Source: Arachis hypogaea (Eukaryota; Streptophyta; Magnoliopsida; Fabales; Fabaceae). Taken from it: a stretch of 64,000 nucleotides of DNA. The position numbers and the translations under genes were made by a program. Where the stretch lies: the NCBI RefSeq assembly GCF_003086295.3, contig NC_092044.1:1617001-1681000 (forward strand). Reading direction: 5' to 3'. Shown piece by piece: positions 23,163 to 37,091 of the stretch; position 1 is the first letter of the stretch; every line of letters begins with the position of its first letter. Below the pieces are notes generated by a model. That model ran no database searches. It was not told the origin of the DNA and was given only the letters and a program-made list of their open reading frames with translations.

Positions 23163-24218
23163 TTGCCTAGAATTGATAATCTCATGGATCAGTTGCAAGG
23201 AGCTGGGGTTTTCTCCAAGATCAATTTGCGATCCGGTTATCACCAGATAAGGGTGAGGGGTGCGGATATCCCTAAAACCGCTTTCAGGACTCGTTATGGT
23301 CATTACGAGTACACTGTAATATCTTTTGGATTGACGAACGCTCCTGCGGTATTCATGGATTACATGAATAGAGTTTTCCATCCGTTTCTGGATAAATTCG
23401 TTGTTGTCTTCATTGACGACATACTGATTTATTCCAAGACTGAAGAAGAGCATGCGGAACACTTGATGACCGTATTACAGATTCTAAAAGAGAAGAAACT
23501 CTATGCAAAATTGTCTAAGTGTGAGTTTTGGAAGAGTGAGGTGAAGTTTTTGGGTCACGTGGTGAGTAAGAAGGGAATAGCCGTAGATCCAACTAAGGTG
23601 GAGGCTGTGATGGATTGGAAGCAACCAACCACCGTAACAGAGATAAGGAGTTTTCTGGGTTTAGCTGGCTATTACCGAAGGTTTATCAAAGGCTTTTCAC
23701 AGATAGCTTTGCCAATGACAAAGTTAACCCGCAAAGACATTCCGTTTGTTTGGACTCCTGAGTGCGAGGAGAGCTTTCAGACATTGAAGAAAAAGTTGAT
23801 CACTGCACCTGTGTTAGTGTTACCCAAGCCGAATGAGCCATTTAAGGTGTATTGTGATGCCTCATTGAAGGGTCTAGGGTGTGTGCTAATGCAGCATCAT
23901 AATGTGGTGGCGTATGCCTCACGACAATTGAGACCGCATGAAGTGAATTATCCTACACACGATTTGGAACTCGCTGCGGTTGTGTTTGCCTTGAAGGTGT
24001 GGAGGCATTACCTCTATGGGGTTAAGTTCCAAGTTTTCTCTGATCATAAGAGCTTGAAGTACCTCTTTTATCAGAAAGAGCTTAATATGAGGCAGAGAAG
24101 GTGGATGGAATTGTTGAAGGACTACGACTTTGAGTTGCATTACCATCCGGGAAAGGCGAACGTAGTGGCGGATGCGTTAAGTCAAAAGTCATTATATGTG
24201 GCTTGGATGATGCTTTAA
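23163..24218 (+). pseudogene. Tekay/Del-type reverse transcriptase and RNase H
   Basis: Same reading frame as the preceding segment, after the TAG. RT palm: [15 protein letters not shown] (the usual catalytic Asp of this motif is Asn at residue 21), [15 protein letters not shown], and FIDD at 83-86 in place of YVDD. Then [19 protein letters not shown] and [16 protein letters not shown]. RNase [46 protein letters not shown], and [12 protein letters not shown] at 24216-24218 ends the segment, and integrase continues in the same frame. Copies the RNA genome to DNA in an active element; this copy has stops and an altered active site. Confidence 0.9.
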
Positions 24219-24227
24219 GAGGAGACG

Positions 24228-25781
24228 TTGCTCAAGGGATTCGAGAGTCTAAAAATTGGTGCTCAAGAAGTATCCGGAACTTTGTGTTTGAGCCGATTAG
24301 AAATCTCAAGTGACTTTAAGTCCGAACTCCTAAAGGCTCATCAGAATGATGAAGCTTTATGGAAGGTGTTACCGGCCATTGAGCAAGGAAAACAGTGGAG
24401 AGTGTCGGAAGAAAAAGATGGGTTATGGAGATTCAAGGGTAGGATCATTGTGCCAGATGTTGGCACTTTGAGGCAAGATATTTTAAAGGAGGCATACAAA
24501 AGTGGATTCTTCATTCACCCGGGAAGTACTAAGATGTACCATGATTTAAAGGCGATGTTTTGGTGGCCAGGTATGAAGAATGATGTGGCGGAATATGTAT
24601 CAAAGTGCTTAACTTGTCAAAAGGTAAAGATTGAACATCAAAGACCTTCCGGGATGTTGCAACCTTTAGAGATTCCGCAATGGAAGTGGGAAAGTATTGC
24701 AATGGACTTTGTGTCTGGATTGCCAAGGACTAGGGCTGGTTTTGATGCTACCTGGGTGATTGTGGACCGACTGACGAAGTCAGCTCACTTTTTACCCATT
24801 CGGATGACTTACACCCTTGAGGAGCTAGCACGGTTATACATAAAGGAGATTGTGAGACTCCATGGTGTACCTGCTACTATAATCTCTGATAGAGATCCTC
24901 GTTTCACTTCAAGGTTTTGGGGTGCATTTCAGAAAGCTTTTGGAACCCGATTAAGCTTGAGCACGGCTTACCATCCTCAAACAGATGGTCAATCCGAGAG
25001 GACGATCCAAACACTAGAGGATATGTTGAGAGCTTGTGTTTTGGACCAACCAGTGAGTTGGGATTGGTATATGCCATTAGTGGAGTTTGTATACAATAAT
25101 AGTTATCATGCGAGCATTGGAGTGGCTCCATATGAGGCCTTGTATGGGAGGAAATGTCAATCTCCGCTATGTTGGTATGAAGCTGGAGAGAAAAGCTTGT
25201 TGGGGCCGAAAATAATAGCTGAGACTACTGAACAAGTCAAGAAAATCCGTGATAGGATGCTTACGACGCAGAGTCGTCAAAAGAGTTACGCCGATCAGAG
25301 GCGAAAGCCCTTAGAATTTGAGGAAGGAGATCATGTTTTCCTTAAGGTTACTCCGACTACAGGAGTAGGTAGGGCGATTAAGGCAAAGAAGTTGAATCCT
25401 CGATACATTGGTCCATTTCAGATCCTAGAGAGGATTGGACCGGTGGCATATCGGATGGCTCTACCACCTCATCTTTCGAACATGCACGACGTGTTTCACG
25501 TGTCGCAGCTTCGGAAGTACACTCCTGATGCTAGCCATGTGTTAGAACCTGAGTCAGTCCAGTTAAGGGAAGATTTGACGCTTCCAGTGGCTCCAGTTAG
25601 AATTGATGATACTAGTGTCAAACGGTTGCGTGAAAAAGAGGTTTCATTAGTCAAAGTGGCATGGAGTCGAGGCAGTGTTGAGGAACACACTTGGGAACTT
25701 GAGTCAGAGATGCGAACGGATTATCCGCATTTATTCTCAGGTAACTGCATTTTGAATTTTGTGGGCAAAATTCCCAATTAG
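24228..25781 (+). pseudogene. Tekay/Del-type integrase with C-terminal chromodomain-like region
   Basis: Open for 517 codons and in the same frame as RT/RNase H. Zinc-binding HHCC: H97 and H105 (HPGSTKMYHDLK), C127 and C130 (CLTC). Catalytic DDE: D160 in AMDFVSGLP, D221 in IISDRDPRFTSRFW, E257 in TDGQSERTIQTLE. The GPY/F module RYIGPFQILERIGPVAY is followed by HDVFHVSQLRKY. The end EHTWELESEMRTDYPHLF is the Del-group chromodomain-like tail, which in chromoviruses guides insertion to heterochromatin. Integrase residues look intact. Confidence 0.9.
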
Positions 25782-25791
25782 GTGGGTAGAA
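25780..25791 (+). other. Polypurine tract of the Del-type element
   Basis: AGGTGGGTAGAA directly precedes the TGTAGAACCC start of the 3' LTR, the position expected for plus-strand priming. Confidence 0.6.
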
Positions 25792-27382
25792 TGTAGAACC
25801 CGGTTAATTAACGGCTAATTAACCTATAAATGAGAATTTATTCTAGAAAGCTCTAAATGCGAATTTTTATGGCTAAATGTGATAGAGGAGATCGAGACGA
25901 GAATTTCGATACTAATTTTATAGAATTCGGACCAAGATTGGACCGAACGGGCCAAACCGGGCCAACCGGACCCAAAGTGGGCCCTTGGCCTAACTAAACT
26001 AAATCAAAACCCTAGTTTTCAGCATTCTCTCTCCTCACTAAACACACTCACATGCTGAAAATGGAGGCCATGGAGGGGAGAACTCTCTCTCAAGTTCTTT
26101 CTCTCTCTTGATCTTCAAACCTCCATAACTTTTGATCTAGAGCTCCGATTGCCGCTCTGTTTACGGCCACGCGTTCACCGCGGAGAGCTTTACAAAACCC
26201 ATACAACTAATCTTGAGGTAAGCCACGTTTTTCTCTTCGAAATTCCAGCCTTGTTTTCGAGTTTTATGAGCAAAAATGTTGAGATTTTGGGCTCTTTGAT
26301 GTTATAGGACCCAACTCTCTTGAAGGAGAAGGTTAATCTTGTCTCCTTGGACCTTGGGTGTGGTAATATTCCCAACCCTAGTGTAATTTGTTGATTCTAT
26401 GATGTTTGGGTATTGAGATGTTGTGTATGGGTATGATGATTGTGGCTTAGGTTGTGTATGTGTGAATATTGGAGCTTGATTGGTGATATTAAAAAGCTTA
26501 AAAAGGGATTTGGTGGTGAAAAATCTGTTCTTGGAGGTGTTGAGGCCTTGAGAGCTTGTGGATAAGTGATTTGGAAGTGCTCCGGTTGAGCTTGGGAAAT
26601 CGGCTAAGGTATGGTTTCGGCTTCCCGTATCTAATATGTAATGTGGTAGGAAATACTTAGGCTAGAGACCCTAAGATAGGCATTGAATGATTGATGTTGT
26701 TGAATGATTGAGATATATGATGTGGTCATATATGTGATAATGATTAATGATGCCTTGATGGTATGATGTATGAGAAATATGCATGTTGTGCTATATGCTT
26801 GATGATTGGTTATGGTTGAATTGTGGGTTAAACCATGTTGATGGTGAGTATGATATTAATTGTATATCATGATGATTTATTGGAATTGGTGTTGTTGAGA
26901 ATTGACATGAGGAAGAGTATATGATATGTCAACGTGTTTGGGTTTGAGCCACTTGGGTGAAGTGTGTTAAAATGATGGGATAGTGATTTTGTATATTGTG
27001 GTAAAGTCTCAATGTGTGAGTTGAGGAGGCTTGATGTTGAATTTGATATATTTTGATTGATTTCAAAGAAAAGGGATGAAATTGGCATGTTTGATTGATT
27101 TTGAAAAGAGTTGAAAATGACTTGTTTTGAAAATGGCACTTTGTGGTTTTGTATGAAAAATATGGTTTTTGGGCATACTTTGACGGGACATAACTTAGAC
27201 TACGGATCTCTGTTTTGTGCCAAATCTGTTTAGAAATAAAATTGGATCCGGGATGTCCATGCTGTTCAAAGAACGGATGAAAAATGATTTAAAATGAGGA
27301 AGTTATGTCCATTGGAAGATAGGGGTTTGAATCTGTGAATTCTGCAGCTTTTAACTTAGAAAATTTTTTAGCAGAAATACCC

Positions 27383-27692
27383 CTCGCGCGTAGACGCACT
27401 TGGCGCGTACGCGCCGATCTTCCAGAAAGCGCCATCCACGCGTGCGCGTGATGTGCGCGGGCGCGCCGATTGTGCTGCACCCAATGCCCAGCCATTTTTC
27501 AGAGAGTTGTGCCAGAACTGTGCCAGCTTTGTGCCTGGGGCACGAGGGCACCCACGCGTACGCGTGGTTGACGCGTGCGCATCGCTTGGCTATTTTTCAA
27601 TCCACGCGTTAGCGTGCATGACGCTTACGCGTCGATGAGTTTTTGAGGCCAGCCACGCGTGCGCGTGGAGTGCGCGTACGCGTGGACCTGTT
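27383..27692. repeat. Array of paired CpG-rich palindromes in the LTR
   Basis: Five paired blocks near 27384-27418, 27435-27470, 27552-27586, 27601-27635 and 27653-27687. The clear form is CCACGCGT(A/G)CGCGTG, a 4-5 nt gap, then a second GCGCGTACGCG palindrome. The stretch is almost pure alternating purine-pyrimidine and far richer in CpG than its surroundings. Related pairs occur at 55695-55835, 58640-58875 and 63615-63895. Confidence 0.85.
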
Positions 27693-28243
27693 TTCATCCC
27701 AAAGTTGATTTTTGAGTTTTAAAAGCCAAATTTCATACTTCTAAGCTTCCGATCTCACCACTTATGTCTCAAATCATTATGATATACCTAGCTATTAGAT
27801 AAGGAGCTAGTGAATGTGGTAACTTGCGAGTGAAGCAAGTGAAAAATGAATGATCAATGAGGATCAAGCATGATTATGTGAGATGCGGAGGATGGTGGTG
27901 GAAGTGCTTGTTATGCCATGGGCCGAAAGGCTGTAATTGTTAAGGAAACGGCTGGTTATGGATTTAACCGTGAGCCGGGTGGCTGGTTATGGATTTAACC
28001 GTGAGCCAGATGGCTGGATTATTGCCGTGTTACGGCGGAGGCATGATTATAGCTAAGAATAAATGCATATATATGCTGTTGAATGAATTGTGAATGTTGC
28101 ACTTCCATTATCGGAGATGAGAGTTTCCCTGGGAGAAAGCAGTGGCTAGCCACCACGTGCTCCAGGTCGAGACTTGATGCTCTTTTGACCCTATGTCGTC
28201 AGGGTGGCCGGGCACTGTGAAATTCCCGGACGAGCTCACCCCC

Positions 28244-28324
28244 ATAAATATTCATCAGTGATGGTGATGGATAAATATTCACCAGTGATGGTGATGGATA
28301 AATATTCACCAGTGAGGGTGATGG
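28244..28324. repeat. 27-bp minisatellite, three units, in the Del LTR
   Basis: Units at 28244, 28271 and 28298 read ATAAATATTCACCAGTGATG plus GTGATGG with one or two changes. Same unit length and relative position as the array at 17831-17938. Confidence 0.9.
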
Positions 28325-29377
28325 ATATGGATCATGATTATGATCAAGTTTATTTTGAGTATGACTCAAGTTGGGGAGACACGACAGAGGGACAGTCCAA
28401 TGGTTAACTGCCAGGACTTGTCGGGTTGGCTCTATAACCGACAGATGATATCATCAGCCACTAGGGACAGGCATTCATCATATGCATACTATATGAATTG
28501 TTTGAGATTGCCTATTTGACTGCATATTACTTGCTAATTGTCTAAATGCCTTACTTGTTCCTAATTGTATATTTCTTGCTTGATATAACTGTGTTTGCTA
28601 CATTATACTCCTGCTGGTGGTTGGGAGGTCTGAAGGAATTGGAAAGGGAAGTATTAGTTAGATTGAAGAATCTTTAGTCAGATGCCCTTTATGGTTTAGC
28701 CTGTATATAAGCTTTGATATTATCTGGAGGAAGTTCTAGGATTGCCTTTGGCTTTCCTCCATTATTATGTATTATATATGTGGAAGCTGTTACCATGCTG
28801 GGGACCTCTGGTTCTCACCCATGCGGATTTTGTGGTTTTCAGATGCAGGACGTGAGGTTTCCCGCTGAGGCATGCTGGAGACTTCTAGATTTGCGAAGAT
28901 CCTTTATTCTCGGGACTATGTCTTGGTTTATATGTTTTGCTTAGATACTTTTATCTCCATTAAATAATACAAATTGTGACGACTCCTCTTATGGGAGGAT
29001 TTTGGAGAATAGGTTTTATGTATTTTGTGTCCCTGTGGGTTTCCTTTGGGGTTTTCCTTATTTTATCACATGTATATATTGCTATGCTCGGACCGGTTAT
29101 CTTCGCAGCCGGATTTTGAGTCTTGATATTCCTGTTTTTGACACTTCTTGTATATATATAATCTCGCGTTGGTTATCCTTGTTCGTTACGTTATCGATCG
29201 GAGTGTTGCGCTTTCGAGTTGTGATTTTTTTGTTTACCCCTTTTTCTACAAAGGCTCCTAGTTATAATCAATCATTCATATTACTATGCTTACTAAATTT
29301 TTATTTTAGAGGTCGTAATACCTTGCCATCTCTGAATTATGACTTAAACATAAGACTCTATATGGTAGGGTGTTACA

Positions 29378-29595
29378 TTCACCATTGTTGCTGGATGGCC
29401 AAGGCCTCGAATTGTAGCTTCAACTGGTCTTAGGACACCGTATGGTCAAGAAGGATAACCGTTAGCATGAAGAGGTATTGATCAAGTGGCAAGCTTTACC
29501 TATAGAGGATGCCACTTGGGACGTTTATGAAGACATGATGCAGATGCATCCCAACTTCGACCTTGAGGACAAGGTCAATTTGAATGGGGGACTGT
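29378..29595 (+). pseudogene. C-terminal chromodomain tail of the outer element pol, with polypurine tract
   Basis: In one frame, interrupted by TAG codons, I read VLGHRMVKKDNR, then HEEVLIKWQALPIEDATWDV and DLEDKVNLNGG. This is the end of a chromovirus integrase: the (L/I)KWxxLPxxDATWE core of a chromodomain, then LEDKV. The Del LTR ends immediately upstream. GAATGGGGGA at about 29582-29591 is the polypurine tract before the outer 3' LTR. The outer RT, RNase H and most of integrase are missing. Confidence 0.8.
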
Positions 29596-29961
29596 TGATA
29601 GAAGGATAGAGAAAAATGACAGCTGGCATAACAACTCAACTAGCAAAACGGAAACAATAAACTCCCCTTGAATAACAACAAATATATAGGCAAGAAAGGT
29701 ACCAAGGAGATGACATGGAAGTTGTAAACTCTGACCCTCTCTCCTTCTGAAAATACTCTTCTCTTGTTAATTCTTATCCTAGGCTATTCTGACCAATTTT
29801 TCCTTCTTCTCTGCTGCAGGAAGCTCCCCTTTCCTCTACTTTACTTCCGCTTCTTTTATCTGTTGTGAATTGGTTCATTTTACTGGTTGTTGAACTTTTA
29901 TACTACACCTCATACTTCCTTTATTCAATTTAATTACTGAATTGTCTGCATTGATATATCA
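29596..29961 (+). repeat. 3' LTR of outer element
   Basis: 366 bp, TGATAGAAGG...TTGATATATCA, homologous throughout to 16175-16522. Contains an extra stretch near the start and a TCTGCTGCAGG segment absent from the 5' copy. Confidence 0.92.
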
Positions 29962-32649
<2,688 letters not shown>

Positions 32650-33306
32650 AGAGAGAAAGTGGTCTTAAAGAAACCAAGTTGGTTGGTAGAAGATATATAT
32701 TGTCTTATGGGATTATTTAATTAATTAGTTTCCAAATCTTATTATCAAGAGGAGACAATGTCTAATGGTTAGGGATATAACAAGAGTATTTTTTTTATAC
32801 CTTAGCACATGTTTTCAGTTTATTTTTTTCCCTTTTTTTTTTGAAGTCAACAACACTAATAATTCTGTTGTTTATTTTTAAGAATAATTTAATTGTTATA
32901 CAGTGAACTTATATTGTTAACTTAAAGGATACTTGTATTTACAAATTTTTTTAATATAATGACTAATTGAGTAAAATATCTTTATTAACATAAAGGAATC
33001 GAAATGTTTGATAAAAAATTTAATTATAATTTATTTATTTAATATTTATTAATTATTGTGACAATTAATAAATACTAAAAAAAACAAATTTTGACGGTTT
33101 TGTTTATCTCGCTTACCATTAACATAAATATATTTATATAAACATTAATCGATTAATCGATTAACAGTACAAAAATTTAGGAGTATTAATATTTTGTCTT
33201 AACTATTTACTTATCCATCATGTTAGATTAGTCGATCGAATTCCTAGTAATAAGACTAAGACTTGTTTAAGTGTACTAATTCACCCAAAAAAATACTTAA
33301 AAAAAT

Positions 33307-33512
33307 GGTTTAATTATTCTGTTGGTCTTTATAGTTTTATAAAATTTTTAATTAGGTTCCTATATTTTTTTTAATTGAATTTTTGCATCAAATTTTTTTT
33401 CTAATTGAGTTCCTACACTTTTTTTTCTTTTATTTGAGTCAAAAGAAAAAAAAAGTATAAGGACCTAATTAAAAATTTTGTGAAACTATCATGTCAACAA
33501 AATAATTAAACC
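33307..33512. mobile_element. 206-bp MITE, same family as 13754-14056
   Basis: Ends GGTTTAATTATTCTG and AATAATTAAACC are inverted repeats, with ATAGTTTTATAAAATTTTTA inside the left arm and its counterpart on the right. Flanks TAAAAAAAT (33298-33306) and TAAAAAATT (33513-33521) form a likely 9-bp duplication with one mismatch. Confidence 0.7.
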
Positions 33513-33521
33513 TAAAAAATT

Positions 33522-34260
33522 ATTTTACAATATTGATAATAGATATAATTTAGGAAATTATTATGATACCTTATATAATTACAAGATACCAATCCTATTA
33601 TAGAATAGAATGTTGTTAGATATCTAAGTATTTTTATTAATTAAGTGGCACAAATTAAACCTAACAAAAATTATTCACATAAGATGTGCGTGAATCATAA
33701 GCTTATTCGCATTCCTTTATTCTTCTTTGCGGGTGCTTTATATAGCACATTTTGGTATCATTTCTATTTTCTTTCTATGTTTTATATAAAAAATTTTGAT
33801 ATCATTTTTCTTTTTCATTAATTATTATGATCATCATTTTTTGTGATATGTTTTTTTTCTTTATTTTTTTTCATAAATATTTTAAAAATACAAAAAAATA
33901 AAAACAAAAAAAAACATATAAAAATAAGAAGAAAACAATATCACTGATAATGACATTAAGAATGACGATGACGATAATGACAATAACAAAAGAGAAAGAA
34001 AGAGAAAAATTAAATGAAAAAAGAAAAAAAAAAGACTAAGAAAAAATAGAAGGGGAAAAGAAAACAAATGAAATATATATATATATTATAATTTGATTGA
34101 ACTTAATTATATAAAATACTTGGTTGTTTAGAATTATTATATAGAATATGTAACTAAAAAGTAAAACTTGTTATGTATCTTGGTAACAGAAGTTATTTTT
34201 TTAATTATTTTTAAAATTAAAAATAAATTTTAAAACTCTTGATTTAAATTAAAAATACAA

Positions 34261-34294
<34 letters not shown>

Positions 34295-34619
34295 TGAGTT
34301 CTACCCAACCCCTTCTATTTCAACATATAAATTACCCTTCGTAACGTGACATGCTTTAATTGGATGCTTAGTTTTAGTTTGAGTTAATTTAACTCGATAA
34401 GAGTTAATATGTTAACTAAAGTAGGGTAATTTTGTAATTAAATATTTTTATAAGAGGGATAAATATATAATTTCTATAAACATTAAAAAATAAAGTTATA
34501 TTTTTATTATTGTGTAGAAATTCAATTTACCCCGGTCCTATTTCTCTCTGAAATTAAAAGAAAAAATTAACTCATTGGGTGTTCCATATTTTGATGAACC
34601 AGGAAATAAGTATTTAGAG
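33522..34619. other. AT-rich intergenic DNA
   Basis: T-rich/A-rich stretch near 33.8-34.07 kb gives a low-complexity minus-strand ORF of mostly F, L and S, which I do not regard as a gene. A (TA)n tract is at 34262-34292. Confidence 0.55.
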
Positions 34620-35140
34620 AAAATAACTAATTAAATGGCTAGGGAAAAAAGATTTGAGTCTGTCAGAACACCGTGAGACCATCTCGACCACAAGGTTGTA
34701 GCGCAAACGATGCTCCACCGTTCAGATGGCATGCGCTTTGGAACAATTAATCACACTCTGACCTCACGGTCATAGTTCATCCGCCAGACTTTGGTTCCTG
34801 TCTTCTTAGAACTCAAGGATACAGATGTACGAGCCTATAGAACAGATCCTGTTCAAGTAAGGTCGTGTTCTGTGTTTTGTGTTCTTTGTGTTTAGTTATA
34901 AAAACTGCTTTTGTTTTGTGAACCTAGCTCAGGTGAGACAAAGTTTACGTTTGCGAAATTCAGAAAATCTTAAAATTTAAGAACGTGAAATCGATTATGA
35001 TGGCTTTTTATGATGATAGTGTAGAAGGGGAAGACGAAAAAGAAGACGAAAATAATGATGATGACGATGATAATGATAGTGATGGTGATGATGATATGGG
35101 ATTTCTGGATGGCATTGAAATTAAATTTGGAAGTATTTAA
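34620..35140 (+). other. Unrecognised higher-GC stretch with a short acidic ORF
   Basis: 34650-34860 has clearly higher GC than its surroundings and lacks simple repeats, but I recognise no protein in any frame. It is followed by a GT-rich stretch and then by an ORF from ATG at 34997 or 35000 to TAA at 35138-35140 (46-47 codons): an Asp/Glu-rich peptide with a GAT/GAC repeat and the end MGFLDGIEIKFGSI. It could be the worn end of a gene with an acidic tail. No function is assigned. Confidence 0.25.
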
Positions 35141-37091
35141 TTACATAATCACCCACTTTGGACTATAATTTAATTACTAATAATTTAACCATAGTTAACA
35201 TAGCAACCAATTAAAAGATGACATATCACAGAGGGGATATGCTAAAATTTACCTATATATATATATATATATATCCCTATAAATTAAACCCCCCCCCCAC
35301 CCCCTTAATAGCACATGTTTCCATCAGTGTTATATAGTTTTCAGTTGTATGTGGTGGTTGGTAATCTCAAGAATAGATCTCAAAGAAAAAACCATAATCT
35401 GTTTAATATATAGTCGCTAATAATTAATAGTCATAGCACACCATAAGTAATTAGCGAGTGATAATCAAGTAAATTAATTAATTAATGATTCGTATCATCC
35501 AACAAATTGGAGAATAATAATGGCTTCCTCTTTTGTCAAGTTCACATGCTATCCAATTCGAGTCTTGTTCATGAATTTGTGGACCGAAATACTGGTTTTA
35601 GCATTAAAATTATAATTTAAGTACATCAATTGCTGAAAGAACGCAATGTAATCTATTATAGTGTGTATGTTTTAATTATCTTAATTATTATTAAGGGTAT
35701 AAGAATAAGATTAGGTGTGGTTGAATTATATTATAAGTTAGGAGAAGAAAGAGTCAATTCTGTTATATTTTTCAGTTGTATAAATGAAATAAAAAAGTTG
35801 TAACAAATTTTTTTGTTCTTTACAGAGCTTCTCTCAATCTGGTAGACTAAAGATTAATTCGTCGTGAATCGAAAATCTATGTAAAGATTTATCGTTAGCC
35901 AATGAATTACTGTATATACAAAGCGGATTTCAAATCCTAACACTTATTTAAATAAACTAATGAATTAACTACTACATTAATTCAAATTGATTAACAAAAT
36001 AATTGTAACAAGTTATCATTGCATATATTGTTATAGCATTTAAATATTATGGAAAATAGAATTCAACCAATAGTTGAATTAATGCATACATAACTAATAA
36101 CCAATATGCATACATCAAAGTTTAATTTGTCTGTTTTTTTGTAGACCAGGAACCACAGAGCCCGCACTTACCCCTACATACAAATATCTGCAATATACAT
36201 AACAAATGTTTTGGGTAAAATATTTTTTTTGTAGGCTTTACGATTGAAATAAATCTAAAGAATACTTGAATAATATGTTTAGAAATAAAGAAATTTAATA
36301 ATGTTAAAAATAAATAATAAAAGTAATTGTAAATAAGTTTTTATTAGTTAGATTAATATATTTTTTTTTATAAATGATAAAAACTAATCAATTTATATAA
36401 TTTTTTGTACAATAAATTTAAGTCTTAAATTATATAATATTATTCTATATCAAAAAACAATAAAAATAATTTTATCCACCATGTCTCCCGTATTAAAATT
36501 TTCTGAGTCCAGCATTAGCTAATAAGTAAATTATTTTTCTAAATTGCCAGATAATGAATGATGTAATTTAGAAACTGATGATGACCCACTAGCATTAATA
36601 TTAAGGTCCAAAAATGATGACAGATTTCAAGAAATACCATCCATAGTCCATAGACATTCTACAACCATTTTATACAATTCAAAAGATAAGAGTGTAACAA
36701 ACATATAGCTGGGGTCACTACTTCAAAGAGACATGGTTGTTAATTGTTGTGTTGCATTGCTAGCTATATATATGTGTCCTTGTTATTCATGTGGTTAAAA
36801 TCTTTTGTCCCTACCTCTTGTCTCCTTTCTTGTCTTTTAACAAATTTTGATATTTGAAATAATATATAGCACGGATATTTTATTAAGTTGTTATATTTGT
36901 ATATTATATTTATTTTAGATATGATATTTATTAATATTCGTCTGATACGCATGTTTTTTTTTGTTTAATTGTGTCTTATTAATAAAAATAAAAGGTTCTT
37001 CTCTGAATACGGTTGGATACACTTAAATACTATTGCGTATCGACGTATTCAATTTTGTTTTTAATATGTATTCTTGAAATGAATATAGAAA
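35141..37091. other. AT-rich intergenic DNA
   Basis: Contains a short (TA)n at about 35254-35274 and a C-rich run at about 35288-35305. No gene recognised. Confidence 0.55.

Larger units (their letters stand above)
25792..29377 (+). repeat. 3.6-kb 3' LTR of the Del-type element
   Basis: Starts TGTAGAACCCGG just after pol and ends TAGGGTGTTACA at 29377, beyond which the outer element resumes. No 5' LTR of this element is in the window. Internal landmarks: GGGCC-rich block near 25950-25990; paired CG-rich palindromes at 27383-27692; 27-bp repeats at 28244-28324; CATCAGCCACTAGGGACAGG near 28453; GGTTCTCACCC and TTTTCAGATGCAGG near 28810-28855. It encodes no recognisable protein; its ORFs are short. 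Confidence 0.82.
16175..29961 (+). mobile_element. Nested Ty3/gypsy retrotransposon complex (outer chromodomain element)
   Basis: The outer element is bounded by two direct LTRs (16175-16522 and 29596-29961), both TGATAG...TATATCA. Order inside: primer-site leader, start of gag, solo LTR insertion (16572-21276), rest of gag, zinc knuckle, first half of protease, then Tekay/Del-type pol to 25781 with its own 3' LTR (25792-29377), then the outer element's last ~70 codons with a chromodomain-like tail, polypurine tract and 3' LTR. The LTRs differ at roughly one base in ten by eye, so the outer insertion is old. No matching 5-bp duplication is visible outside (left ..TAAAA, right GAAAC..). Confidence 0.85.

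Noticed and set aside
27383..27692. CRISPR-like array from regularly repeated palindromes
   Set aside because: Blocks are irregularly spaced, themselves variable, in a plant LTR, and without cas genes. It is an eukaryotic repeat.
33882..34067. Hydrophobic Phe/Leu/Ser ORF on the minus strand
   Set aside because: Low-complexity A/T-rich DNA; no start context or domain.
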